Shown: positions 1 through 11,129 of the stretch, piece by piece
Layout: each line of letters opens with the position of its first letter
Position numbering within the stretch: the first letter of the stretch is position 1
Assembly (NCBI GenBank): GCA_019916065.1
Contig: CM034234.1
Span: forward strand, 692,963-756,962
DNA from: Vitellaria paradoxa
Taxonomy: Eukaryota; Streptophyta; Magnoliopsida; Ericales; Sapotaceae
Length of the DNA stretch: 64,000 nt
Reading direction: 5' to 3'
The notes under the pieces: generated by a model
What the model was told of the DNA's origin: nothing
The model's database searches: none
Seen by the model: the letters and a program-made list of their open reading frames with translations, nothing else
Made by a program: the position numbers and the translations under genes

Positions 1-3000
1 TGAAGCCTACCCTTGGTGGTGTAACCTCGAGAGTACTTCTTCTTGGTGTGATATATTTTGTTGCTTCAGAGGCACTTGAGTTGGTTGAACATTTGGGGAA
101 TATCAATGACTTCTCTGGAAAAGCTAAGATATATTTGGTGCTTCCTGTTGTTTTCTTGGATGCTTGGTTTATATTGTGGATTTTTTCATCATTGTCCAAA
201 ACATTAGAAAAGCTTCAGGTAATTTTCTCTTTCAAAATCCTTATTTTCCAACCATGCATACGCTTTGTATGAACACTTGTATTTCTCAATTACCATAAGA
301 TAGATTATTGAATTATTTTATTTAGGATAAATTACACTTCTCACCCCACAACATTTGGCTAATTACCGGTAGTTATCATCAACATTTGAAATTTACTTGG
401 ACAACCCTTATTTTGAAATGTTTGTCAAAACAAAATCTTTTTGTTGATTTGACTATCAATGTTAAATGGAAAATAGTGTGGTCACATTGGAAAACCACAT
501 AAAATGTCTCTTCCACTCATTTAGACTTTATAAAATGTCCAAAATGCCATTGATATCTTCAAAGGTTAAAAAAGTAAAATAATGTGAGGAGGGAATAATT
601 CCCAATATATTTGTTCTGTTTTATTGTTTCCCATCTCCAAACATAGGCTTCGATTTTGGAAATGGAGTTGGACTACAATCTAAGAAGGCATTTTTTTTCC
701 TTTTTTTTTTTTTTAATTAACATTTAAAGATCTCAATGGCATTTTGGATATTTTATATATTGTCTAGAAGGGTAAAATAGACATTTCACATGTTTTTTGT
801 CCCCTTGTTGACCACATTGTTTTCCATATAATCTTGACAGTAAGAGGGACAGAAGAATTTAGTTGTGACAAGAATTTCAAAATAAGAATTTCGCCTATAT
901 TTTTCTTCATAGCCGGTCTCAAGCCCGGATAAAGGAGGAGGGTTGTGTTAGGTAGTCGACAGCCAGCATAAAACTTTGTCGGAATTTTTTATTGATTTTT
1001 TGACACCTGAGATTTCGTGGGGGCATTCCCTACTTAGCGATGTGCTGTATGGTCCGAGTACAGTGTTAAATAAGCAAGGACCGCTACATCGGCGCCCGGA
1101 TGTAGTGTTAAATAGGTAAGGGTCCTCACGCTTTCCTGGACGAGTGGGGGGGCCAAGGAAGTTAGTCCAAAATAGAAGGCTGAAATTAGGTACTTGGAAT
1201 ATTGGGAGCTTAATTAGGAAACTTATGAAAGTAGTGGATATAATGGAAAGGAGAAGAATCGCAATTGCTTGCTTGCAAGAGACAAAGTGGGTGGGACCGA
1301 AAGCTAAAGAGATTGAGAGGACTGGGTATAAGTTATGGTATATGGGACTTAATAGATCGAGAAATGGGGTCGGCATAGTAGTAAGCAAGGACCTAAAGGA
1401 AGATATAGTTAATGTAAAACGCTGTGGAGATAGAATTATTGCAATTAAGTTAGTGTTAGGAGAAGAGATAGTAAACGTAATTAGTACTTATGCCCCCCAG
1501 GTGGGCTTAGGAGATGTACATAAGGAGAAGTTTTGAGAAGACTTGAAAGGAATGCTATTAGAGATACCTCAAGGAGAGATGGTCTTCATAAGAGGAGATT
1601 TGAACGGTCATATAAGACGCATCGTAGATGGATACATAGGAGTACATGAGAGATATGGTTATGGTAATAGAAATGAAGAAGGGAAGGATATTTTGGAGTT
1701 TGCAGTGGCTTATGATCTCATGGTGACGAACACCTTTTTTAGGAAGAGAGAGGAACATTTGGTGACTTATAAGAGTGGCTCCTCAAAGACACAAATTGAC
1801 TTCTTCTTAACTAGGAAAAGAGACCGCGTAGCTTGTAAAGATTGTAAAGTTATACCGGGGGAGAGTTTGACTGCCCAACATAGTTTGTTGGTCATAGATG
1901 TGCAGCTTCAAAGGTGGACTAGAAAAAAGAAGTCGTATAGATGCTCAAAGATTAAATGGTGGAACTTGAAAGGTAATAAGCAACCAGTATTCAGGGAAAG
2001 AGTACTAGAGGAAGACGTTTGGACGGTAAATGAGAGTGCAAATATTATGTGGGATAAGGTAGCAAAGTGCATTAGGAGGGTAGGGAAAGAAGTCTTAGGA
2101 GAATCCAAAGGGAGTGCTTCGGCACAGAAAGAGACCTGGTGGTGGAACGAGGCCGTCCAAGACAAGATAAGAGTTAAAAGAGAGTGTTTTAAATCTTGGC
2201 AAAACGACCGAAATGAAGCGAACTTGGAGAGGTATAGAGAAGCTAGAAGAGAAATCAAAAAGGCAGTTAGTGAGGCTAAGGCAAAGACATTTGAGGGTTT
2301 ATATAGGCGACTTGACACTAAGGAGGGCGAAAGAGAGATATTTAAGCTTGCTAAATCCAGAGATAGACGGACCAAGGATTTAAACCAAGTTAATTGCATT
2401 AAGGATGAGGATGAAAAGGTATTAGTAAAGGAAGAGGAGATAAAGGAGCGTTGGAAGAGCTACTTCTACAAGTTATTTAATGAAAGCAGTAGTAGTGACA
2501 TACAATTGGGGCAGTTTATCACTTTTAGGGAAGAATTAAATCTTATGTTCTATAGGAGAATCAGTAGGGAAGAAGTAAAAGAAGTATTAAAAAGTATGAA
2601 GAATGGGAAAGCCGTTGGGCCAGATGGTATCCCTATTAAGGTTTGGAGGTGCTTAGGAGAGGATGGCATAAGTTGGTTGACAAAACTTTTTAATGTAGTG
2701 TTAAAGAGTAAGAAGATGCCTGATGCATGGAGGAAAAGTACCCTTACACCCATATACAAGAACAAAGGAAATATTCGGAACTGTGCGAACTACCGCGAGA
2801 TTAAATTGATGGGCCATACGATGAAATTATGAGAGAGAGTTATTGAGAGAAGACTAAGAAGGACAATAAACGTTTCAGAGAATCATTTTGGTTTCATGCC
2901 TGGAAGATCAACCATGGAGGCAATCTTTTTCTTGAGCAGGTTAATGGAACAGTATAGAGAAGGTAAAAAAGATTTGCATATGGTGTTCATCGATTTAGAG

Positions 3001-6000
3001 AAGGCATATGACTGGGTTTCTAGGTAGATTCTATGGAGAGTATTGGAAAAGAAAGGAGCGTGTGTCGCATATATTGAGGCGATAAAGGACATGTATGATA
3101 GAGCCATGACATCTATATGGACGATTGGTGGAAAGACTAATTAGTTCCCTATCACGATTGGTTTATACCAAGGCTCAGCGTTAAGCCGTACTTGTTTGCT
3201 TTAGTTATGGATGTGATTACAAGACATATTTAAGATGAGGTACCGTGGTGTATGCTATTTGCAGATGATATTGTTTTAGTAGATGAGACGAGAGAAGGAG
3301 TGAATGCTAAGCTAGAATTGTGGCTGGAAACGTTAGAGACAAAAGGGTTTAGGCTAAGCCGATGCAATACGGAATATATGGAATGTAAGTTTAGTCAAAG
3401 TAGGATAACAGGTAGTATAGAAATAAGTTTAGGCACACAAAAGATTATAGAGAAATATAAATTTAGGTACCTTGGATCTATGGTGCAACAAGATGGAGGA
3501 ATTGATACTGATGTAAGTCACAGGATTCAAGCCTGGTGGACCAAATGGAGGAGTGTTTCCGGGGGCTTGTGCGACCAAAAAGTCCCCCTCAAGGTGAAAG
3601 GAAAGTATTATAAGATGGCGGTTAGACAGCGCTACTCTATGGATTAAAATGTTGGGCAGTAAAACATAATCATTGTCAGAAGATGGCAGTTGCGGAGATG
3701 AGGATGCTAAGATGGATCTACGGGATTACAAGGAAAGATAGGATTAGGAACGAAGAGATTAGGGGCAAAGTAGGAATAGCACCGATTGAAGATAAAATGA
3801 GAGAAAACCGATTAAGATGGTTTGGCCATGTTAGATGGCATCCAGCGGATGCACTTGTTAGAAGATGTGAAAGTATAGAGATTGCTAGGAGTAGGAGAGG
3901 TAGAGGAAGACCCAAGAGAAGTTGGAAAGAAACTATTAAACATGACCTGACTTACCTAAATCTATCGGAGGATATGACCCTAAACAGATCTAATTGGCGT
4001 CGACAAATCCATATAGCTGACCCCACTTAGTGGGAAAATGCTTGGTTTGGTTTAAGCATTTCAAAGTAAGGTGTGAGTGCAAATTTTAAATGTTGAGGGC
4101 ACTTATCTGTAATTAATCAAATGTTTAGGGGAGGTAAGTGTAATTTACCTTTCTATTTATTAACCTGATAAGATGGTTGTGGGTCCTATGAAATGTAATT
4201 TAGTTTGGGCTCAATATTTTATGGTGTTCATACTAAACTTCACTTGTTCGAGTGTGTGTGCTTGTGTCATGTATATAATAATGACTATACATGCTGTGCA
4301 TTTGTGTTTTTGCTGTGAATCTGTGTTTGACAGACAGATTTTTTAAAGGATCTACCATATCACTAATCTGATGAACCTTTGAGGATTAATCAAGTTAGGC
4401 CAATTTTCCTTATAATTGATGTAATGTATGTCTTGGCGTATTTGGAGTCTGCCCTTTTTTGGCTGATGGTTTATTGAGTGCTCGAACTTATCGACTATAA
4501 CAGGTTTATAAAGTAGATACATATTTTTCTGAAAATATTTGTGCTAACTTTATTAATTTTCTTTTTACTTACCCGTATATATTGGCATATATGTGGATAA
4601 AATGTGTGGTCCATGGAATATTTGAAATTTAATTTTATTTTGATGGTGAAACCATTGACTGCTTTTGTTCTTCTTCCTTTTTTCCTATCTCTTTTGGGTG
4701 CAGATGCGGAGAAGCATGGCCAAACTGGAGCTCTATCGGAAGTTTACTAATTCCCTCGCAGTATTTGTGCTGCTTTCTATTGCTTGGATTGGCTATGAGG
4801 TGGTACCTTTTTCTTGGTCTGAGGTTCTCATTTATATAATAACTATATCAATATTGATTATTGATTTATGTGTTGGCTCAGCTGTACTTCAATGCAAGTG
4901 ATCCATTGAGTGAGCTGTGGCGAATTTCCTGGATTATTCCAGCTTTCTGGACTCTGCTTGCTTTCTCTCTGTTGGTGGTGATATGTGTCCTTTGGGCTCC
5001 TTCGAGTAATCCCACTAGGTACTTGCTTTGATTTTGGCTTCTTCATTCTTCTTGTTTGCTAATTCATACAGTATCTGAACAAACTGTTTGAATTCTAATG
5101 TTTTTTCAACGCTTTTAAAATGTTGTCAGCGTCAGATATTTGCAACAAGCTGCATGATCTACTAATCTATCTGAACTTCAAAACATAAATCCGAGTTTTC
5201 TAGACCCAGCAAGAGTGCTGTACATATCAATTTTGTAAACATAATACAGTACTTGGCTCCTAGTTACATACATTGAAATAGGACAATGAAATGGAAGGAT
5301 CTCTTATTCATGGACATGGGCATGGACATTGTCGAATGTTGACATGGATATGAGATGTTTGAATCATCGAAAATCAGGACATGAGGACGCAGCTGTATTC
5401 GTATGCATACTAGATGTTGCATGCGCATGATTATTATCCAGTGGCAAACAATTCTTTCAATAGAAACTAAGGCTAATTAGTATTAAAGAATGTAAAATAA
5501 AAATTTTAAAAATCCAAAGTAAAATTTCTTAAATGGACAATGATTTTTCAAAAACTTCTTTCAAGTCTCATAGTTATTGTTGGTGTCCTCAAATTTTTTT
5601 TTTTGGGGGGGGGGGGTGGTGTTCCTTGATAGCTTTTTAACCAGCCACTGGCCACTATCTATTAAGCAATTATTTTTTATACAACAAAATCCTAGAACTA
5701 TCTACTATTCAATTAACAAGTAGAAACTTGAGAATACGCAGTAGTGTGTGCCATACTGGTAGCAGGGTCTTATAGGGCTGTCTGGGTGGAACACAGCATT
5801 AAGAAATACAAATCCACACACTGCACACAGACACGGCCTGGTGACTCGTAATGCTAACTTGGATGGAACACAAACAATGCAATATAGACTTCCTTTCTTT
5901 GTTTGTTCCCTCTCCTTGTGATCTTATATAGACGTAATTTCCCAATTATGGAGCAAATAGATATCATTCTTGTGATGCCATTGACAGATTAAATATAAAT

Positions 6001-6159
6001 TTGGTGGCTGGGAATTGCAGATATGCGTACGCAGGTGAAACAGGAGATGACTTTGATGAGGAGGCCATTGCACTTAAAAGTGGAGTTAAGGTAGCCGGTG
6101 CAACAGATCCTGTCACTGGCCAAATGGAAGGAGATCTTGAGGAGGATAAGCGAGAATAA
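1..6159 (+). CDS. TMEM87 / lung seven-transmembrane (GOST) family protein, C-terminal part
   Basis: The gene is cut by the left window edge. Four exons join in frame: 3-218, 4704-4799, 4882-5018 and 6021-6159, ending in TAA. The visible part is about 195 residues with four hydrophobic segments: [56 protein letters not shown]; and a long one starting at LWRISWII. A soluble acidic tail rich in D and E follows ([11 protein letters not shown] and onward). Hydrophobic layout and tail match plant lung-seven-transmembrane/TMEM87 proteins, which sit in Golgi and endosomal membranes and are linked to membrane trafficking. The first intron in view is 4.5 kb because of nested transposons; the other introns are 82 and 1002 bp. 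All junctions are GT-AG and phase-consistent, so the gene looks intact. The lumenal N-terminal domain lies outside the window. Family call is firm, molecular role is inferred. Confidence 0.88.
887..4057 (+). mobile_element. RTE-type LINE, degenerate, about 3.2 kb
   Basis: A LINE lies inside the inverted-repeat element above. It is flanked by a 13-bp target-site duplication with one mismatch, ATTTCAAAATAAG at 874-886 and ATTTCAAAGTAAG at 4058-4070. It has one endonuclease plus reverse-transcriptase reading frame and no room for a separate gag-like ORF1. The tail is short and rich in TTGGT rather than poly(A). These traits match the RTE clade, whose members are about 3.2 kb with a single ORF. 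It has the same orientation as the host gene. Clade assignment needs an RT phylogeny. Confidence 0.75.
1144..4030 (+). pseudogene. LINE endonuclease/reverse transcriptase, broken
   Basis: The remnant starts with an apurinic endonuclease-like domain (LGTWNIGSL, then ACLQETKW) at about 1190-1930. A basic linker follows, then a reverse transcriptase at about 2560-3650. Visible RT motifs are GPDGIP near 2617, FIDLEKAYD near 2990 and the FADD active-site variant of YADD near 3258. The C-terminal part carries WFGHVRW at about 3820. The frame is broken by TGA at 1534-1536 and 2830-2832, by TAG at 3025-3027 and 3139-3141, and by frameshifts near 3180-3250 and 3640-3680. It cannot make an active protein. 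Family assignment is strong; all open segments are parts of one decayed ORF. Confidence 0.85.
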
Positions 6160-6619
6160 TGCATAAAGATCTGCTTGTGTCAAGGTGAATTGTCATTTCA
6201 AGTTTTTTTTTTTTTTGCTTGTATAGCAATTTACCCTTTTCTTCACTGTCATACAACGTCTTCCATGCATGTACAAAGAATGTATTAGGTATACTAATCC
6301 ACTGTGATGAACTTCATAGTAGAATCACACAGGCTCATTTGTAATCGTCTTGATCACCTTCTTAGCGATGAGAGAAATGCCGCTTTGCTTATTATCTGTT
6401 TGGAAAGTTTGCCTTATATATATATATATATATATTTAGTGCTAGTTATTCTGTATGGGGGCAAGTATGGAAAGAGCATTTGTAACCAAATCATACGAGG
6501 AAAGTTACACCGAAGCCCCTATCTTCATATTAGCCGAGCATTGAGCATTCTTTGGTGATTTATGAATTTGCAGACGGCATATGAATTTGCAGGCAGAAGA
6601 ACGAGGAAACAACATTAAT
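6160..6619. other. 3' flank of the TMEM87-like gene
   Basis: This is probable 3' UTR and downstream sequence. It contains a short (TA)n run at 6415-6436. No conserved coding frame or clear poly(A) signal could be assigned. Confidence 0.4.
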
Positions 6620-6985
6620 GGCCCCGTTTGGCATCAAGATAAAATACTAAAAATCTCTATAAATATCTAACATCTCCTTTATATCTAATTTTTTCGTCAT
6701 TAATAATTTTTTTCAATATTTCTTTAAAAAAAATAAAAAATCTGGAAATAGGTTAACTAAATTTGTAAATTTTTTATACAATTATATTATTCGCATGGAG
6801 AGCTTTCAAACGAGTACCATTATCATTATTTTTTGTGAATTTTTTTGAATCCGTCGGAACGGATTAGGAAACTCGTTTTCACGGTTTACCATTTTTTAAA
6901 AAAAAAAAAGCACCAAAATTAACTAAAAATTATATTTTATCTCAATTTAGCTTTTTTTTTTTTTTTTTACTCCAAGCGTAATATT
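6620..6985. mobile_element. Short GTTTGG-ended inverted-repeat element, copy 1
   Basis: This segment starts GCCCCGTTTGGCATCAAG and aligns over about 340 bp with 37167-37520. Shared landmarks, in order, are CTCTATAAAT, AAAATAAAAAAT, GAAATAG.TTAACT, AGCTCTCAAA/TTTCAAACGAGTACCATTAT and TTTTATCTCAATTTA. The right end (ACTCCAAGCGTAAT) is more diverged than that of copy 2. It is non-coding and probably a MITE. Confidence 0.6.
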
Positions 6986-7417
6986 TGATGATTTATCGTT
7001 TTAAGTGTACAAGGAATCTTCTGTTGGTAGTTTTGCGAGCTTTGGACTCTCCCATCTCGCAGTATTCCCAGAAAATAATATAGCATTAGTAATTTAGTAT
7101 GTTTTTAATTTGGCTTGAATGCTAATTTAGCCTGCAAAAGAGTTTGGCCTTTGATTCTTCAAGGGATCATGTGTCAGTTCTCAAAGTTTATATGAGCTAT
7201 ATGATTTCAAAGAGATTATGAATGACTACTTTAAAATCGTATTAGCAAATCACGACTTTGTTCAATCTTCTGTATCCTCTTTAATTAATTTTTAGTTTTT
7301 TTTTTTTTTTTTTTCTCACTCTCCATAGGATTTGCTATTCAAACTCTATTTCACGCGCTCCAAACAAAATTGAGTTTTAATGGGTCATGCATTGGACAAA
7401 AATCTCTAATTAATTTG
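6986..7417. other. AT-rich spacer
   Basis: This is AT-rich sequence with T runs (for example 7299-7316). I see no gene or recognisable repeat in it. Confidence 0.4.
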
Positions 7418-8393
7418 GACACGGTGATAATGCTGTTATTTTTTTGTTTATATTTATTTGTTTATGTTTCTTTTTTTTTTGTTAGCTGTTGTCTTTTTTT
7501 GGTCCTTTTTCAAATGAAAATTAAAACTACATTTGGAAATATAATTTTGTTTATAATTATTAATTTTTTATTTTCATAAAATATTTAATTTATTTGTTTT
7601 TAAAAAATTAATTGAATTTAATAAAATATATTAAAATCAATTAAATTATTTATTAAAAATCATGTCATTCAATGAATATAAAAAATATTAAATTATAATT
7701 TAATTCTATTATTTATAAAGAATAAATTGAATAAAATATAGTTATTATATCATTTAATTCAATAAATATAAATATATTAATTATAAATTAATTTTATTAT
7801 TATTAAAAAATAGAATAAAATATACTGCATAATAATTTAAATAATTTAATTATGATATTTATTAAAATAATTTAACAAAATATAATAAATTAATTTAATT
7901 ATTAAATTAAATTAATTGTTAAATTATTTTAAATTAATTTAATAAAATATATTTAATATTAATTAAATTTAATTTAAGTTAAATTAACTAATTTAATTTT
8001 ATAATTTATTTAAAATAATTTAATATATATCATATTAATTAAATTAATTAAATTAAATTAAATTATTTATTAAAAATTAATAAAATATATTATTTTATTA
8101 ATTTAGATAAATTAATTTTATTAATTTATATTATTTATTAAAATAATTTTAATTTAATAAAATATTTGAATTCAACAATTCATTTTAATATGATATAATA
8201 AAAATGAACAAAGTGTTTAAATTGACAAAATGTTTGTAAAAAAAAAATAGTAAAAATAATTTTTTATTTAAATTTTTATTTAAAAAAAAGAAATATAAAT
8301 AGATTTGAAAAACATAATTTTTTTTACCAATTTACAAAATTTTAAAAATATAAATAGTAAAACGTAAAATAAAAAGGGCACCAAACGAGAGTT
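7418..8393. repeat. AT-rich element of about 0.95 kb, copy 1
   Basis: The interior is extremely AT-rich, built from TTTATTAAAATAATTTAAT-like words. It matches 14461-15410 along its whole length in the same order. Shared anchors include TTTTATTTTCATAAAATA, TTAATTGAATTTAATAAA and, at the right end, TTTTAAAAATATAAATA followed by a CAAACGAG/TAAACGAG terminus. No coding capacity is visible. It is best read as a non-autonomous DNA element. Confidence 0.6.
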
Positions 8394-8930
8394 GAATAAA
8401 ACAATGCAATGCACATAATAACTTGTTGGGAAAACATTTGTTGCACAATCAATGATTGAAATAACTAATCAACCCTTCTATTAGTTTTGTATTTTTTGTG
8501 TTAATTTCGCTGAGACCCCCTCATGTTTGGGAAAATGGCAGGGAGATCCTTAACATTTCTAAAATGGGAATAAACACCCCCGCTGTTAAAGACTCTGTTA
8601 GTTGACCTGTTTGACCAACCGGAATGGCCAAATTGCCCTCTATGTTATGACACATCACCTGCTTGCCTTCCTTGCCGTTTGGCATGATTAATTACGAAAA
8701 TACCCCGGCGTATCACCTGCTGTATTTTATTATCATATTCTATTATAATAAATTTTATTATTAAATTTATTTACTCGTTTAAATTAAAATATTTCATTTG
8801 AAAATAATAATTTATTATTAAAATGATACGAGTGACGGAACGATACGTTACTATAATATAATAAATATAATAAGATGAATTGTTTTTTTTATATTAAATA
8901 ATAAATCTAAAATTATGGGTACTCTATAAA
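8394..8930. other. Intergenic, with a decayed repeat fragment
   Basis: Positions about 8495-8660 (GACCCCCTCATGTTTGGGAA, then GTTAAAGACTCTGTTAGTTG) resemble a dispersed repeat that ends in a CCCC-TGTTTGG motif. The rest is AT-rich with no gene visible. Confidence 0.35.
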
Positions 8931-8948
8931 TATCCGAGTTAGATTCTT

Positions 8949-9175
8949 CTGGGGTTGGGGAGAAACCCGCAATCGCTATCTATGGGTGTGCACTGGGTGA
9001 AGCCCGTCCCGTGGTCCTAGCCGGTAAAGAATCACGAGGAGGTAAACCAGCCTAGGCAAGTCCTGGCTGACCGGTTCAGCCGAGAAGGATATTAGATGGC
9101 CCTCCACAATTAGAAGAAGGACGACTCTCAAGAGGAGTCGAACCTCCGAACCAACTCGACTATCCCTTTCGGGGC
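8949..9175 (-). mobile_element. SINE with perfect 18-bp target-site duplication
   Basis: A 227-bp GC-richer block is bounded by identical 18-mers, TATCCGAGTTAGATTCTT, at 8931-8948 and 9176-9193. On the minus strand, reading from 9175, it has an A-box-like TAGTCGAGTTGG and a perfect B box GGTTCGACTCC, as expected of a tRNA-derived pol III promoter. The two boxes start only about 18 nt apart, much closer than in a tRNA, so the head is internally deleted or non-canonical. The 3' end reads CCCCAACCCCAG with no poly(A). Perfect target duplications indicate a fairly recent insertion. Confidence 0.75.
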
Positions 9176-9193
9176 TATCCGAGTTAGATTCTT

Positions 9194-9390
9194 GTAAGAC
9201 CCATTAATGGATAAAAGGTACACTAAAGGGACTTTTTCTGATCCTCTCCAAAACTCTCATATTTGATTATTTTAACACTCTTTAATTATTTTCCTCCTCT
9301 TCTTATTTTTTAAGTGGCAGAAAGATAAGTAATAGAGATCAAACATAGTAATTCTTTTTGGGTATGACCGTAAATTTGCTTTATTTGATA
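9194..9390. other. Intergenic spacer
   Basis: I see no gene or repeat signature in this stretch. Confidence 0.4.
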
Positions 9391-10870
9391 TGTGCAACAC
9401 CCCGGATTTTAATAGGAAAATCGGAATATAATAACCAAATTTATTATATAAGTTATTCCTTACTTTAACTGTATGAAAATATTATACATGTACCAAACTT
9501 TACTGTCAATTTATCATCGATCTCGGTCGACTATTAACATTTGTCAACTGCTTGTGTTTGCTTAATTTCCTTATTCTTGATTCTATATTTTAACTAAGTG
9601 TTTTAAGTGCAGAAAATCAAGACAAAACTCCCCAAGTGCAAGGTGTAATTGTAGCACAAAATACTAGTAAATACTAGATCATTTCCACAGAGATCTTAGG
9701 AGCAAAAGAGTGACTGATTCTAATGGATTAAAGTGGCAAAACATAGCTCACATGAATGTAAAACAGAAACAAAATTCTGATCTGGAATGTTGATGGTTTT
9801 GTGGAAATTTTCCAAAGTAAAAATTAAATTTAACTAAAAATCTGATGAACAAGGGGTTGGGCAAAACAAGTTCAATGCCAATCCAAATCAATCTCAAGAT
9901 GCTAAGAGTGTGTGGATTACCAATTCGGTTTGCTCTGATTTTGAGAAAATTAATTTCATTTGAAACAAACTATGGATCAAACACTTGATGTGCGTAACAT
10001 ATCTTAAGAACAATAGGAGTTCTATATCTAGTAACCCACATACAAGATGTCATGAGGGTTCTAAGTCAAGCAACACCTATGAACTCATTGATAAGATATA
10101 CAAATTAGTGTTAATCAAGTATTGAATCAATGGTTTCTAAGATATTCATATGCAAACTGAATTGATAATAAAAAAAACTTAAAGTAAAACCATGAAGCTC
10201 GGCATCTTGAGGTTCATTGGAAAGGACATTGTCCTTGCCTTGGCCCAAGAATTATTTAGCCAACCATATTCAGAAAATTAGAAATAAAACTAGAAAGCTA
10301 AAAATGAAACATTTGAAATCTGAAATCTGGAATTGAAATTGAATTGCAATGGAAAAATCTAATTACAACTGTTGAAATCGGAAAATAAAAAATGAAAGAC
10401 TCTCTCTCAGTTCAAACAATAACAGAAACAAAAGAAAACAACCAAAAACTCTCTCCCCTCTCTGTGTTGATTTCTCTCTCCTCTCTGTGTTAATTTTTTT
10501 GTCTATCTGATGTGTGTCTCCCTTGATGATACCCCCCACTCACTCTGCTCATTCTCCTCAAAATTTCCCATTCCGTTATGCCATTCGTCCCTGAATTACA
10601 GATTTGCCATCCTTAATCTCAGGATCATGTCACATGGGGAAGTTACAGTCACGTGGAATCTGTTACTGGGATATTACACGTCATTCAAATGCTGCAACAT
10701 TGTATTCGAATACAACATTCCCTCCAGCACTCAATGCACTCTCTAAAAGCATTCGAATGGGTCAGATCCATCATCCAAATACAATTTTCTGCTTCAAAAA
10801 TCTCAGAGCTGATGATTTGATCCCCTGGTATTGATCTTAAGAAAAATTCTGAATCTCTTAAAGAGGTTTA
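9391..10870 (+). mobile_element. Possible LTR-retrotransposon remnant
   Basis: The block opens with TGTGCAACACCCCGGATTTT, a start resembling many plant Gypsy LTRs. It continues as about 1.4 kb of non-AT-extreme sequence including CTCCCCAAGTGCAAGGTGTA near 9629 and GAGGTTCATTGGAAAGGACA near 10209. No gag or pol motif is visible in any frame and the far end is not defined. This is a weak call from texture and the start motif only. Confidence 0.3.
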
Positions 10871-11129
10871 ACTCAGCTGATGTGTTGTGTTCAAGCTCAT
10901 CCAATCTTTCACTTCTTCATTACTTCTCCTTTGCAACTTTAGTAAGCTCAATTTACCTTCCATGTGATGAAAACTCAACATATGCTCTATTTGAGTGAGG
11001 GAGATAAAATTTGCATAAGACATGAGTTTTATATCATTTATATACCATAAAAAGGTGTAAATCAACTAGTCAATGTGCGATAATAGAGGTCCAATCATCA
11101 ACCTTACTTTTTGCTATCAAATGACTTCT

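Larger units (their letters stand above)
325..4149. mobile_element. Mutator-like terminal-inverted-repeat element, interrupted by a LINE
   Basis: The sequence from 325 (GGATAAATTACACTTCTCAC) returns as an imperfect inverted copy ending at 4149. The two arms align over about 70 bp with scattered mismatches. The flanks carry a 9-bp near-duplication, TTTTATTTA at 316-324 and TTCTATTTA at 4151-4159, which fits the 9-11 bp duplications of Mutator-like elements. Without the inserted LINE the element is about 640 bp and has no coding capacity, so it is a non-autonomous element. It lies in an intron of the TMEM87-like gene. The superfamily assignment is inferred from target-site length only. Confidence 0.65.

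Noticed and set aside
9120..9175. tRNA-like sequence with a B box on the minus strand
   Set aside because: A and B boxes are too close and no cloverleaf can form; the perfect flanking duplications show it is part of a SINE.
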